Shown piece after piece: positions 11,662-23,641 of a stretch of DNA of 64,000 nucleotides. Position numbers and translations under genes: made by a program. The notes under the pieces were generated by a model. That model was given only the letters and a program-made list of their open reading frames with translations, was not told the DNA's origin and ran no database searches. Every line of letters starts with the position of its first letter. The first letter of the stretch is position 1. Origin of the DNA: Rhinopomastus cyanomelas (lineage: Eukaryota > Chordata > Aves > Bucerotiformes > Rhinopomastidae); assembly GCA_013400115.1 (NCBI GenBank), contig VXBP01007508.1, positions 372,001 through 436,000 of the forward strand. Reading direction: 5' to 3'.

Positions 11662-14417
11662 TCCTTGTCTAAATTCTGGTCAGGTTTATGTAAACCCATT
11701 CTTTGTTCCTTTATGCCCTCCCCAAGCTATTTGTGGGCACTTTCTTTAAAAAACAAATGAACTTAGTGTCACTGTACTTGACCCTCTGCAGTGTGCCAAA
11801 TGCATGCACTTACAGGTGAACCTTGCCAGGTCTCACTGTTGTCTTCCTTTGGATGTTTAAGATCGCAGAACCTGAGATTGTCACAGTTAAAACACTTTGA
11901 GTAATTACTAAAGAAAGTGTTAAAGTGTTTGAATGTCCTTCAGTCATGGTGATACCACCAGAATCCTTCTGGCTGTTCAGAGCAGCAACCTGGGAGACGT
12001 CCTCTTCAGCTAAACAATCCTCTCTGTGTCCTTCATATTAGGCCAGGTTAAGACTTACACTGTAGAGCAGCTGCAAACCCAGTCTTCAGTGAAATCCTCT
12101 CAGTTCCTTTCCCCTTCACCCTTTTTTGTGGCCTCATGTACCGTCATGGTCTCAGTGCATGAAGCCATGTTTTAAAAAAGAACAGGAGTTTGCAGTCTTC
12201 AAAATACATTTCTGTGTCAGAAAGGGGAATAAAGTGTTTCAAACTGTTTTCTAGAAATAAATGAGCTGTCACTGATCATGATGAAGATGTCTCAAGTGTA
12301 CTTTTTCTGAAGTACAAGAAGTAATAAAAAAACTTTGTATTTTCAGTGTTAGTCATAAGATCTTTTTGTTCTTTTTCCTCTCCTGTTGTTTTCTCCTTTG
12401 GTTTCAATGGGCCATTTATCAGTTTGAGAAAAATCCTCAAATGTGTTTAATCTTTTTTAAAAAAGAACTAAAATAGTTTATTTCTATTTAAAACCGTTAG
12501 ATGAAATCAGAAGAGGTGATTCTTCAAGTGCGTCCTTGTACTCGTTATTTCATAGTCAATGCTCTTAAGTGAAACCAAGTTGTCTGAAATGTTTTCTGAA
12601 CTTCCCACCTCATCTTGGCACCACTTTTTTTCCTCTTCTGTGATTCTGTTCTGATCCTTCTTTTTCCTACAGATAGGTTATGACATATTGGCTCTCAAAA
12701 TGTGTGGAATTGTTTGAAAGAGCGTTCAGATGATGGTAATTTCTAAGTTAACTAAAAAATTAGGGTGGTTTAACAAGCTGGAGAATATAACCTGCTATCT
12801 CTGCTCAAAGGGAAATGAGAGTTATTTTTCCACGCTACAGAATGTTTTGCTGTGCTATGAAGCGATGCTGGGTTTGGACTGAATGCCAACACGTTAAGTG
12901 TGTTTTTGCAAACGATGTAAGGTAGTGTGAGTACTGCACAGATGGGGAGAGTGAGGTGGCTAATTTATTTCTGTGAAATTCTCGGTGTTGGAAAAGTGTT
13001 ACGTGCCAGAGATGCACATCCTTCACCTATGGTTATAAAGTGCTGTTTACTTTTTCCTGCACACACAAAAGCCAAGTGGGAAGGGATATTTCATAAACTC
13101 AGTGCTATTGTGTCCTCTGGTCTAAGCCATAAAACAGGAGTAACAGAGACGTTCCCTTTGAACTTGAAATCCCTTTCTAAGCTGCTGATCTAACCTAAGT
13201 GACAGAGGGAGAATATACTAGCCAGAAATTTTTTCTGTTCTGAGTACTTCTCCCTCCCTGCCCATTTTATTTCTTTTTTTTTTTTAAGTCCTTAAGTGAG
13301 TTTGATGCTGCACCTCTGCCCATAAATTTAAAAAAATATTATCGTAATGTAGGTCAGTGAACTGAAACGCCACTGTACACCATGGGGGATTAAAGTCGGA
13401 GAGGCAGCCCTCTCCCACTCCTACTAGGTCATATGACAACATAAACACGAAGTGCAAGGAGCCTTCAGCTTTTTCTTGCCCTAATCCTTTGTTTATGCAG
13501 CACTTAAACTGACTTTTGGGGTCGTCTCTGTCTGGCATTAAAGCCCTAAAGCTTTTTGAAGTTTCCCTGAAGTTAATAAAATTAGTCTGCCCTCATTGCT
13601 AGGCCCCTTGCTGCTGCTTCGGAGCAGACTGCGTATCCCTTACTGTCTTCGCAACGTTTGGCTTTTTAAGTTAATAATCTTTTATTACAACAGAAAAAAA
13701 AAGTATTTGAGAGAAAAGCAGAAAGATCTCCCAAAAGGCTGTTCAGCTAATAGGCAAAGTGATTGCCATTGTAGATGTTCTGAGAACTCAAAGGGGATTA
13801 ACTTAAAATCCAGCGATTGGAGGTAAATTGCTGGTAAAGTAATTGGAAGTGTTGAGTTTCAGTTGGAGAGAACAAGATGCATTCTGTGCAAGACTAAAAC
13901 AAAAAATTAACTTTTCCCTTGCTAATGTGATCTTCAAGTTAAGAAAATGAGGTTTCCTGTGCAGCAATTATGTCTACTTCACCCACTTGTTTTACTGCAA
14001 AGACTGATCAATTATATTAGCTCCTGTTACATCAGGCGCTCTGCAATTGGATAAATTGGATATAGGCTAATTGGGGGGCACAATACGGGCTCTGTAGTGT
14101 TTAGTGTATGATACTGAGACTTCATGTCGTAAAGGTTTTATTCCAAACAGGCACTTAGGAAGTCACTGGTCACTTATCATCTCATCATCTGATTGTTTTC
14201 CTAATACCCTATAGAGGTGCCCAAAGAGTCCTGGTGATGTGGACAGAACATAGCGATCAGCTGAAGGTTTTTGTTTAAAAGCTGGCAGCCGGAGTGAAGG
14301 AGCAGTGCAGCTGGAGCCTTTTCTTTCCTAAATTGTGTATATGAGAGCAAGACCCTAAAATTGGATTTACTTGTAAAACGTGAGATGTTTCTATATCAGG
14401 AGGTATAAAATGAGTTT

Positions 14418-14449
14418 TATATATATATATATATACACACAGAGAGAGA
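14418..14449. repeat. Compound (TA)n(CA)n(GA)n microsatellite
   Basis: About nine TA units (14418-14435) run directly into a short CA run (14435-14440) and a GA run (14441-14449). It is intronic and probably length-polymorphic. No function can be inferred. Confidence 0.9.
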
Positions 14450-16541
14450 CACTGGTGATGGATTTTGTTGTAGGTCATCATTATCAGTTTACTCAAAAGT
14501 GCACGATGCCTATAACACTCAGTCACAGAAATCATTCTGAGGTTTTTCTGACGATCCTGCCAGGGAGGCTCTAAAATGAGCCTTGCTAGCCTAGAATGAT
14601 TGCTCACCCTGTGATTCCATTTTTAATTAAGTTAAAGATCACTTTGAAGTGTTCTTGGAAAAATAAAATATGTTTACATTGTCCTCAAAGTTGTCTGCCT
14701 GTGCCATTTCGGGGGAATAGCTCCAAAAATAATAGATACGTGGAAAACCCACGCTGGAATCTGAGAAATCTGGTTTCAAACACAGAGGAAGCACATAGGA
14801 AGAAGTGGTGGAAAGGCATGTTTGGTTTTTAAATTCTTCTTTTAGGAATAAAGGATTTATAGGAAGAAGTAATTTTTTTTTTATCTTCACTAATAATGTA
14901 GCTGGAAAAATTAAGACTGTTTTGAGAATGTAAGTGTTTCTTCAGGTTGGAATTAGCAGCTGCTTTTCCTGCTAGTCTTCTCTTTCAGACCAGAAGAAAG
15001 GCAAGCAAGCCTGAAAGCTTATCTTCCCCTTCTGCCACCACCTATTATCAGTGGCTCTAGTGAAAGACATTATTCAGTTTTAAATTTAAGCCAGAGGTTG
15101 CCAAGCAGTGATACTACCATTAATGGTTCACAAGTCATTTTAAAGCAGTGCTTGTTGAGGGGGCAGGAGAGGATAGGCACAGAAAAATCCCCTAAAACGT
15201 GACGGAGTCTGGAGTGGATCTTGAGCCGGTGGATGCTGCTGAGACATCTAAAAGCTTCTGCCAACAGCCTTGACCGTGCTCCCAGCCTGTGCTGTTGTCT
15301 TCTCCACATGAAAGAAGAAGGAAGGCCTGTAGACCTTTCTCATTCTGATCTGGGACAGAATGAGGTCCCGTCGGTGCTGTCTAATACTTTCAATAATGAA
15401 GTTTCTGATCTTAGCTTTACTGCCATAAGAGACGGGCATTAAAATAGAGGCACGGATGCGCGACAAAACAAGAGACAACAATGCTAGGGGTTCAAGTCTG
15501 TATTGGCACTGCTGTTTATGGACGAGGCGTTGGGAAGGAGAGCGCCTCAATAAACCAGCAGTGTTTTGAGTCATCGCTTAAACTGAATAAGGGGAACTGC
15601 TCAAATTTAGTTACAATTCTTTACTGTCGTTTTGGTCTTTGAAACCTGTAGGAGCAATTTTTAAGCAAACCTAAGACAGGAAGAGGACCTGCAACCAGCC
15701 ACAAAAAAAGGTATCTTAAGATTTAAGTAATACACCGTTATTTCTTCTGATAAGTAAATCAATGTTCTTGCTGCAGCTATGGGGTAGAGTAAGTCCAGGC
15801 ATTAGGTATACAAGGATATTCACACCTACAGGATTAGGCTCACTTGGCTGCACCTTATACTTTGTAATGCCTAAGGGAGGGTTGTTTATCTTGCCTTACC
15901 CACCAGCCTTGCTGCCTCTTGTTCCTGATAGCTTAATTAAGAATTCAACATGGAATGGTTCTTCCCACTGGGTTACAAACCTTGAAATTAAAACTGGATA
16001 CAATGGTCATAAGGCTTTTAACTCAACAAATCTAGGTATGTAAAGGTGAATATTTAAAAGGTTCTCTTTAGAAACGGAGTAATTCTGTCATTTCTTTGGA
16101 AGTGTAGCTGTTGGAGTGCAGGTCTGGAGCTGAGAGAATGGTTATATGGGTGATAATGTACTCAACTGTAGGATAAATAATGGAATAAACTTGGTGTGAG
16201 CATGGGTGCTTAAGTGACTTTCATGGCAAGTTTTCAAAGCAGAAAAGAGATTTGAATTGAGGGATCTTTACGGCGTGTTCTGATCTAGGCTCATTCTTCC
16301 TGTATTGCCAGAAAGGAGGTGAAAGCAGAAATATATGAATTCCCAAAGTCTTCTGTGGTTTTAGACACAAATTGCCTTAAATTCAGCACTTTAGGTGACT
16401 TGTTGAGAGCTTTGCTTATTTGGGGCTGAATGGTTTTCCAAGGGCAGAGTGATAAGAGCCACCAAACTTAGTGGATCTGTTGGGTATCATTTTTCTTGTC
16501 ACTTTAGAATATAGACTTACGAAGGCTGGTTTCTTTTGCAG

Positions 16542-16698
16542 GTGATGGACGATTACAGTGTCATTGGTCGTTCGCTCTTTAAAAAAGAAACAAACATCCA
16601 GATTTTTGTGGGTCTGAAAGTCAAACTGTCTACAGGAGAAGACGGAATAATAGACGGTGGTTTTGGACAAAGTGGTAAATTTAAAATCCGAATTCCAG
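16542..16698 (+). CDS. EEFSEC: EEFSEC penultimate coding exon: domain 4 core
   Basis: 157 nt, entering in phase 0 after TTTTGCAG and leaving in phase 1 (one base, G, before the donor GTAGGT at 16699). It encodes 52 full codons, residues 215-266 of the in-window protein, beginning VMDDYSVIGRSLFKKE and ending KFKIRIP. This is the core of the domain 4 beta-barrel of eukaryotic eEFSec. That domain replaces the winged-helix domain of bacterial SelB and mediates coupling to SECIS-bound SBP2 and the GTPase cycle. The first residue is Val where I recall Ala in human. The split codon G|AT gives Asp267 across the next junction. Failure to splice out the next intron would add nine residues and then a stop at 16725-16727. 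Confidence 0.96.
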
Positions 16699-19600
16699 GT
16701 AGGTGCTTTGTCAACAAAAAATACTAAAATATGTCGAGTGTAGGAGGATCTTTCCATATTGGAAGATATGGAAACTGCATGTTACTAGTGCTCCACTAAA
16801 ATCCTGAAATCAGCTCGTACCCTGTTTGAGAGTCACCAATGATGATTCCATGGATTGTACCTCTTCGAATTAAATGACAGTGGTTGTTACTTACACCGTG
16901 AGTGCGAATGGCCTGTGTCAGCAAACTCGGGCTGCAATATGACTTCTTGTTGTCAGTGACACAGAAATCATGCTCTGCCCGGAAAGGTTTGTGGAAATAC
17001 CTCTTCTCTTAATTTTTCTGATGTGCACCAGAGCCCATCTGAACAAATAAAGGAAAACAAACCTGCAATTATTTTTCCCTGCATCTACCTATTAAATACA
17101 GTGGATGCAAGTTTGTCAGATAGATTCTTTTCTGCACGTAACTTGCCTTCAAGCCAAAGCCTGCTTGATAAATGAGTTTTTGGAAGTCTTGAGAGCTTTT
17201 TATTGCTTATGTCTCTTGGTTTTATGATATTATATATTACTGTATTTTTCATCCTTGGTGAATTAGAGCAAGGATTTATGAGCTTGAGGAATGATGGGTA
17301 CTAGAGTTTGTAAGTGTCATTGCTGGGGATTTTTCTCCTTCTTCTAAGGCTGGAAAGCTATTCTAAGCCTTTACAAAAAGCAGTAATAGGTGCTGCATTT
17401 AACTGGGATTCTAGGATAAGATTTTAACGATACTAGAAGTACTTTTGTATTTCTGTAGTGTCTTCAGCCCTTTTGTCACTAGTTAATCTCCCATCCTCTT
17501 TAGGGAGATGAGCAAGGTTACTTGTGTAAGTGGAGAACAGAAATCATGATGCTGTATGACAGCAAACAGTCATGTAGCAATTGATGTACAGAGAAAAGTG
17601 AAGTTACCTGAATGCTTGCTGAAGATGGACTGTACTCTGTGTAACTTCAGGTTTGATGCAACTGCACTAATTTTGACTCTTGGCAGACTTCCTTTCTTAT
17701 CACAAGATAAGAATTTGACTGGACAAAAATATCTTGTGTTCTATCCTAGCTGCAATTCTGATTTTGTCACCAAATATTAGACTTTGCAAATATGTCTGAG
17801 CACCTCTTTAGCAAGCACAGTGCATTTTGAAATGGAGACGTTGCACAGCATGTATGTGTTTTTGCATTTTCTAGAATACAGAAGCTTTTAAGCATTCACT
17901 GACTTAGGTGCCTTTAGATAAGTAGTGAAATGATGTGTAATTGACCTTAATGCTGAAAGGGGTTCTTACTGAGGTGGTATCCTGTTTAAAAATGTGATGT
18001 TCTTATAACTTTTCTCTTCTGGAGGCAAAACTGTAGTGAAAAAGTAAAACAACAGAAGGATGACATTTACCTTGTCAATTCCACATTTTGGATGGAAGAA
18101 AGGGTTCATGGTATGGGGAGAAGCCTAATAAAAAGTCTTTGTCAGGAACTGTGGATGCAACCAGGAACTCTGGTTGCAAACCAGCAACGCATTAAGAAAA
18201 TTGTACACAGATTTAGAAAGTCGCTTTTTCCTCTGTATGTTGAGTTAGAAGAAATGATACCTTTCACCAAGGTGTTACTTATCTAATCTTGGTTATACTC
18301 TTCTGATGTTTAACAGCAGACCACAGAACAGAGGACCCTTTATAGTTTGTTCTTTCAATGAGAAGAATAAGTAGCAGAATGCTAGAATTTAATACCTCTC
18401 TAAGGTAGGCAGAATAATAGAACTTGGTTTGCTTTTCTTTAGTCTGGGTCAGACTTTGGTACTCTTGTCTGGAAAGAGGCAATAGGTAAATTAGCTCAAG
18501 CTAAGAGTATCAAACAATGTGTGGCTAGCAGGGGAAAGGGCCACAGAATTTGGAAGAGCCTAAAAACCTGTGTCTTTAAGGGTTGCAGAGATTTGTGTGT
18601 AGGGGGAGGGCTACTGCCGTGATGCTGTTTAAGTCAACTGCAGTTCACATTCCTTTGTTAGGTCAGTGTTGCTTTTTTAATGTGTCTGCATCCTGTTTGT
18701 GGGGTTTGAGCTTTTTTTTATTAAATTTAACTGATCAGTCTCTGCACCCCTTTCCCCTCCGCCCCCTTTCTTTAGCCTCGCCTTCTCTCATGTAGTCTCT
18801 CAGATTTATTTTGTAGAGAGTATTTTTTAATTTTTCAGTAATTATTTCCCCCTGATTCCTTCACAAATGTGTCGGGCAGTGGGAGGGAAAGAAAGGAAAT
18901 CTGCAAGTTGAAAACTGCCTTGGACTGCCTCAGCCTGGCAGTCAGTCCTCTTGTGTTAAAAACCAGTCTTCACCTCTGCAAGTGAATAGCTTGTTCAGGT
19001 AGTGAATCTGATAATAAGTGAGTGGTTTCAGAAAACCACTTCATGTTAAAAAAAAAAAGTCAGATATATCAGATACTTGTTCTCTGACTACTAATAGCAG
19101 ACCATGGCACGTTGTGGAGTGTTACATGGTCTGGCTGGTGCCAGCAGCCCCCCCGCTGCCTGCTCACATGAGCAAGTGTTGGTCTCCTCAAGTGTTACTC
19201 TGTGGTCACTAGGAAATGGCTTGTGTTTGCCTGTAGATTGCAGCTTGGAAACATTCTCTGAAACTTGGCAGACCTCACAACTGGGAATGGCAGAACACGA
19301 ATCTGTTTCTTACTCTGGCACTGTTTGTGTGCAGCCTAAATTAGATACTTCTCTCTGCTCTGAAATTACTAATCACTATCCATTCTGGAAGGAAGCATAA
19401 TCTCTGATTTAGATTTATTCCAGACTTGGAGCGTTAATATTTCATGAGAAGTCTTAATTATCTTTCTTTACAGTACAGAAAACACATCTAAAGTACAGCA
19501 TACAATTGGAGTTTCTCAGTCGCTGAAAGTTGTCAGCAGTTTGGAAGAAATTCAGGGAAGAGCAGCAGGAATGCTGGAGAGGCTGAAGGGATTGATTTAT

Positions 19601-20550
19601 GAGGGAAAGATGAAAAGAAGTGCATGAAACTTGGCTAAATGATGTCTAAGTGGGAGATACGATTATCTGCAAGTGTTTTAAGACCATAATGGAGAAGAAT
19701 CCCTTAGGGTGGTCCAAAGAGGTAGAAGTGAAGCTAATAACACAAAATAAAGCAAAGTATAACTTGACTATTGAGAATTGCAGAGATTTCTTGTGCTGCC
19801 AGGTCTTCTCTCTGTAGAGGAGGATGATGTTGTTCCATTTGGAGAATACCCGTATGCTTTGCCTGCATTTTTGCTAGTGCCTGTGTCAGGGCAAAACAAG
19901 CAGGCAGCAGTGTGGTGGCAAGCAGGCAGTGTATTTTTTGTTTTGGTTCTGGGTCTGTGTCCAGGCACGCTTTTATTGCTTGAGGACAAAGTTGAACCTG
20001 CTTTCTAGTCTGTTTGCAGCAACATCTAGTTTAAAGAAGAATTTTTAAAGTATTTGCTGTCAGATCTGCTTTTCTGTGAATTAGCTTGTGGAGCTGTTGA
20101 TACTTTCACTGAGGAAGAAGTTTCAAAGTGTGTTAATTGACAGAATGATGCTTACTTTCCAAACTGGTTGTATGATAAAGTACTTTAAAAAGGGGGACAT
20201 ACTCTAACCTCACAAGAGAGTTTTGCTTAATTTAGCAAGCTGCTTAGAAAACAAACAGGATTTAAAGGCAATTTAAACTACAGAGCTTTGGAAGTGACCT
20301 GTGTGTGTGAGAGAGAGGGAGCCGGCTACTGCTGAAGTGCTTCTTGCTGAGGTGGGTGATGCCTAGCAGCTGTTTTGGTTGTAAATGGTGCATAGTCAAG
20401 GTACATGAGTGAAAAGTATTGTTCACCTTTGAAATCAAGAACAAGCTTGAGGAGGCAGGAACTGTGTGTTTATGTGTCTTAGTCTACAGAAGACAAAAGT
20501 TAACAATGACAGTCTTTGGAAAATGCTTATTTCAACAAATGTTGCACCTA

Positions 20551-20614
20551 GNTGCAGGGGTATTGGACTAGATGATCTTTTGAGGTCCCTTCCAATCCCT
20601 AATGATTCTGTGAT
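20551..20614 (+). mobile_element. CR1 LINE 3' tail (about 65 bp)
   Basis: Contains the CR1 3' end signature: GGACTAGATGATCTTTTGAG, then GTCCCTTCCAATCCCTAA, then ATTCTGTGAT at 20605-20614. It is a severely 5'-truncated sense-strand copy. The tail carries one clear octamer unit plus a partial one. Base 20552 is an N, the only ambiguous base I noticed in the window, sitting at the 5' edge of the fragment. It is an inverted match to 11172-11243. Confidence 0.88.
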
Positions 20615-23565
20615 CTTAATTGTGTTTTTCATTATTTGGTTTTCATTATTAGTCAAGGGATGTCTCACTTTCTTCAGATAGTTTTCAACAAACCAACATA
20701 GCTGACATTTGCGGAATATTAGTTGCAGGTTTTTTTTAAAAAACAACAGTAGGAGAGAAGTTTTAAATAGTTGACTGTAGATAAATGTCATATTTCCAAC
20801 TCTCTAATTTGGAGGGCAGCCCTCACTGACATCAGCAGGAATGGGACAGTCTAAACGTTTTCATTGCACTGTGAATAATTAAACATCCTGTCACTAAGCA
20901 GCATACTTTTTTGTGGGAGATCTTGACACTTGGAATTCTTTGCTTGTGCTGCATTAAAATAGGATAATCTCTTCTCTTAGGCCAAATGAAATTTAGGCAC
21001 ATTTTAATGTCCACATTTGCCCAGCCTGGCTTCTCTTTTAATAAAAGGAAATAAAAAGCTGTTGGCTGCAAGGGTCTGGTGGGTTGCCATTGCTGTCGGT
21101 ATCAGGTGAGGCTGAGCAGGATTTCAGTCAAGAGGAAAAACAAAAGCCCAAGGGCACAGAAATCTGTGTAGCTGTGTTTTATTTAAAAGCTGGAGATTAG
21201 CTCTGCTTGTTCTTGCACAGTCTCTCTTCCCCTACCCTCTAAAACAAACAAAACCAAAAATCCTTAAGGGGTACTTGAAGCATAAATCTCCTTCTCTTCT
21301 TTTTGTGGAAGTTGGCTAGTTATAGTATGGATGAAGGCTGGGAGAGAATTGTTGCCAGGGAAGCATCACTTCCCTGTATGATCCCCTCTTGAGCAGATTA
21401 AACTGTAGCAATGGGAAAGTCCCGGTGACCACATAGGAACTAGGAGTTTGTACTGCACTTAGACAAAAAGGTTGACCTGGAAGAATCAAGGCTACCTTTT
21501 AAGTGGTGACATCCTGTAAGCCCATATTGACCTTTGGAGCTGGATATCCAGATTTATTGACCTTAGAGTGTTCTTTTTATGGAATCAGAGTAAAGATTTA
21601 TGCACATTCCTTCTGAGTGAAAACAGAAGTCAAGGAAGTGTTAGCTTTTGCAATGCCTGTCTGCCTCCTCTATGCTGGTATCTGTGGAACTTGGTCTTGA
21701 CTGTGACAAAATTGCAGGGCTGAGTCTTTAAAGTTAGAGCTTTGATGTGTTGATTGTGAAATTGGTTTCAGAGGCAAATGGTCATTGCACGCTAGAGTAG
21801 ATGCTGTGCCCCCAGGAGGTTAAGACTTTGGATTTCAAGTAGCCATTGGAGGGTCTGTTCAGCAGGTTGTTCTTGTGGTGTCAAGGAGACGTGGACTGTG
21901 GAATATCCAGGCATCAGATGATGTAGCGGTATTTGAGTGCTTCTGCGAAGAAAAAGCTCTGGCCTTCTGTGTAAGCCCTTGTGTGGGTCAGTAAAGGCTA
22001 CATAGTAGTATTCTAGGGAATTGAATGAGATGGAGCTTTCCTCTTACACACCCTTTCTGTACAGAGTGGCTGCAGGAAAATGTCATAACACAATGGATGA
22101 ACCATTGATTGTCCCACACCATATCATATGGCCTGTGTTTCTTCCCTACTTATCACACACAACAATGACCATTTGATTCCCTTGAAGCTGGGTGTATGGG
22201 GGTCTTAATGAAAAAAAATCTGTTGCTCTCTGATAGTTCATTGGTGGTAAAGAGGAAGGAGTACCTTTTCACTACCTTGAAGAACAAAACACCTTATCCT
22301 TGTATTATGTTAGCGTCAGAACAAACTTAGTTTTAACTCTGGGCTTTACTGCCTTGTTTCTGCGTAAGTTATTATTTCTATTAACTCTATTCTGCAGTGC
22401 ATGTTTTTTGTGATGTTTTTGTGTGTGTGTTGAATCAGTAAAGATATAGCCGATGCCTCAATCTAAAGAGAAGTGCTTTGAAAAGAGAGGCGTGTTAAAA
22501 TGGTGAAGTTAAGCACTTAAAACTTCAGAACGTGAAAAAGCGTGTCTTGCTTTGCTCTCCACTGTGAGATGCTTTCCGACACCAGGAGCAATTACACACA
22601 CAAGGAGAACGTTGCTGGTTTAGTGCAATGCCTCGCAATTGAGCTGTTGTCCTGGACTGGTTTTTTATTCCTCAGCGAGTAATAAACTTCTACTTTTTAT
22701 ACTTCACTGGAGTGTAAATATGAAATAAATTATTTGTGCAATTTCAAGGGGATACAAAAAAAAGAAAGATCTAGCAAATAGGATTTATTTGACCATTGCA
22801 TGGGGTATCTTTATCTCTATAGAACCTCTGCCACTTGGGAAAGTTAAAAAAAAAAATCCCACAACTGAAACTAAGCCACCTGTGACCACTTGTATGCTTT
22901 TTCTTTTCTTAATACTAGCCTCCAAACTCCATTCCAAGCCCCCTTTCACTTTGAATTGTTTCTGCTAACGCTCTTACCTCTCTTCCATTTGCTTCTGTTC
23001 TCTATATTCCAGTCTGCTGCTGCCACTGTCCCCGCTGTGCATTTTTCTTGGTCTGTGAAGTCTTACGCCAGAAACAGCTTATTTTTCACTCAGCAGTTCC
23101 AGGCTGCTGTAGGGGTATGCAGGGTAGAGGGGATTTGTTCCTCACCTGTGGATGCTCTAGTGGTGTATTACAAGCTGTTGAGAGGAAAGGCTGAAGGCAC
23201 AATCCTGTCTCTCTCTATGCTCAAGGTTGCCCTTTGCAAATGGAGACTATTAGGGTGTATAGCTGACAAAATACCAAGTGCATGCTAGTTGCTTCCCCTT
23301 TTTTGCCTCTGAGAACAGCTCTACTGGTATCCTGAAGTTTCAATTCCCTGTTGCAAAGTGGAAAGATGCTGTAGTTAATATTTGTTTATCTTAATTTGAA
23401 GATAAAATGTGGATCTGATAGTGTGGGGAAAGCTTGGGAGATCATTGTGGTTTTTAACAAGTATTTTGAAACTGAGTGCATGTTATTTCAGTTGGCAGTG
23501 ATGTTGGTAGTCAGCTGTTCAAGTACTCACCATGGTAAACCCTAAAGAATGAGTTTCCTTTTATT

Positions 23566-23641
23566 TAAAAACAAACAAACAAAAACAAAAGGAAAAAAAC
23601 CCAAGCAACAAAACCCCGAGAAAACCAAACACAAAACAAAG
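23566..23641. repeat. A-rich (AAAC)n-like low-complexity tract
   Basis: About 75 bp of A with interspersed C, including clear AAAC repeats followed by AAAAAAC and ACAAAAC units. It could be the poly(A) relic of an old retroposed sequence, but no recognisable body lies on either side. Confidence 0.7.

Larger units (their letters stand above)
3636..16541 (+). other. EEFSEC: EEFSEC intron, 12.9 kb, phase 0
   Basis: Runs from the donor GTAAGC at 3636 to the acceptor TTTTGCAG ending at 16541. It is AT-rich unique-looking sequence. Contents I can name are a minus-strand CR1 fragment (11172-11661), a T tract at 13274-13285, and a (TA)n/(CA)n/(GA)n microsatellite at 14418-14449. The open frames inside it (for example minus 7442-7870, 142 codons) show no domain, no composition shift and no splice context, so I treat them as chance. 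Apart from these I see nothing recognisable. Confidence 0.85.

Noticed and set aside
11145..11749. + strand open frames over the CR1 fragment
   Set aside because: They are antisense readings of the CR1 3' UTR and ORF2 tail, not a gene. A similar peptide in reverse at 20.5 kb is due to the shared CR1 end.
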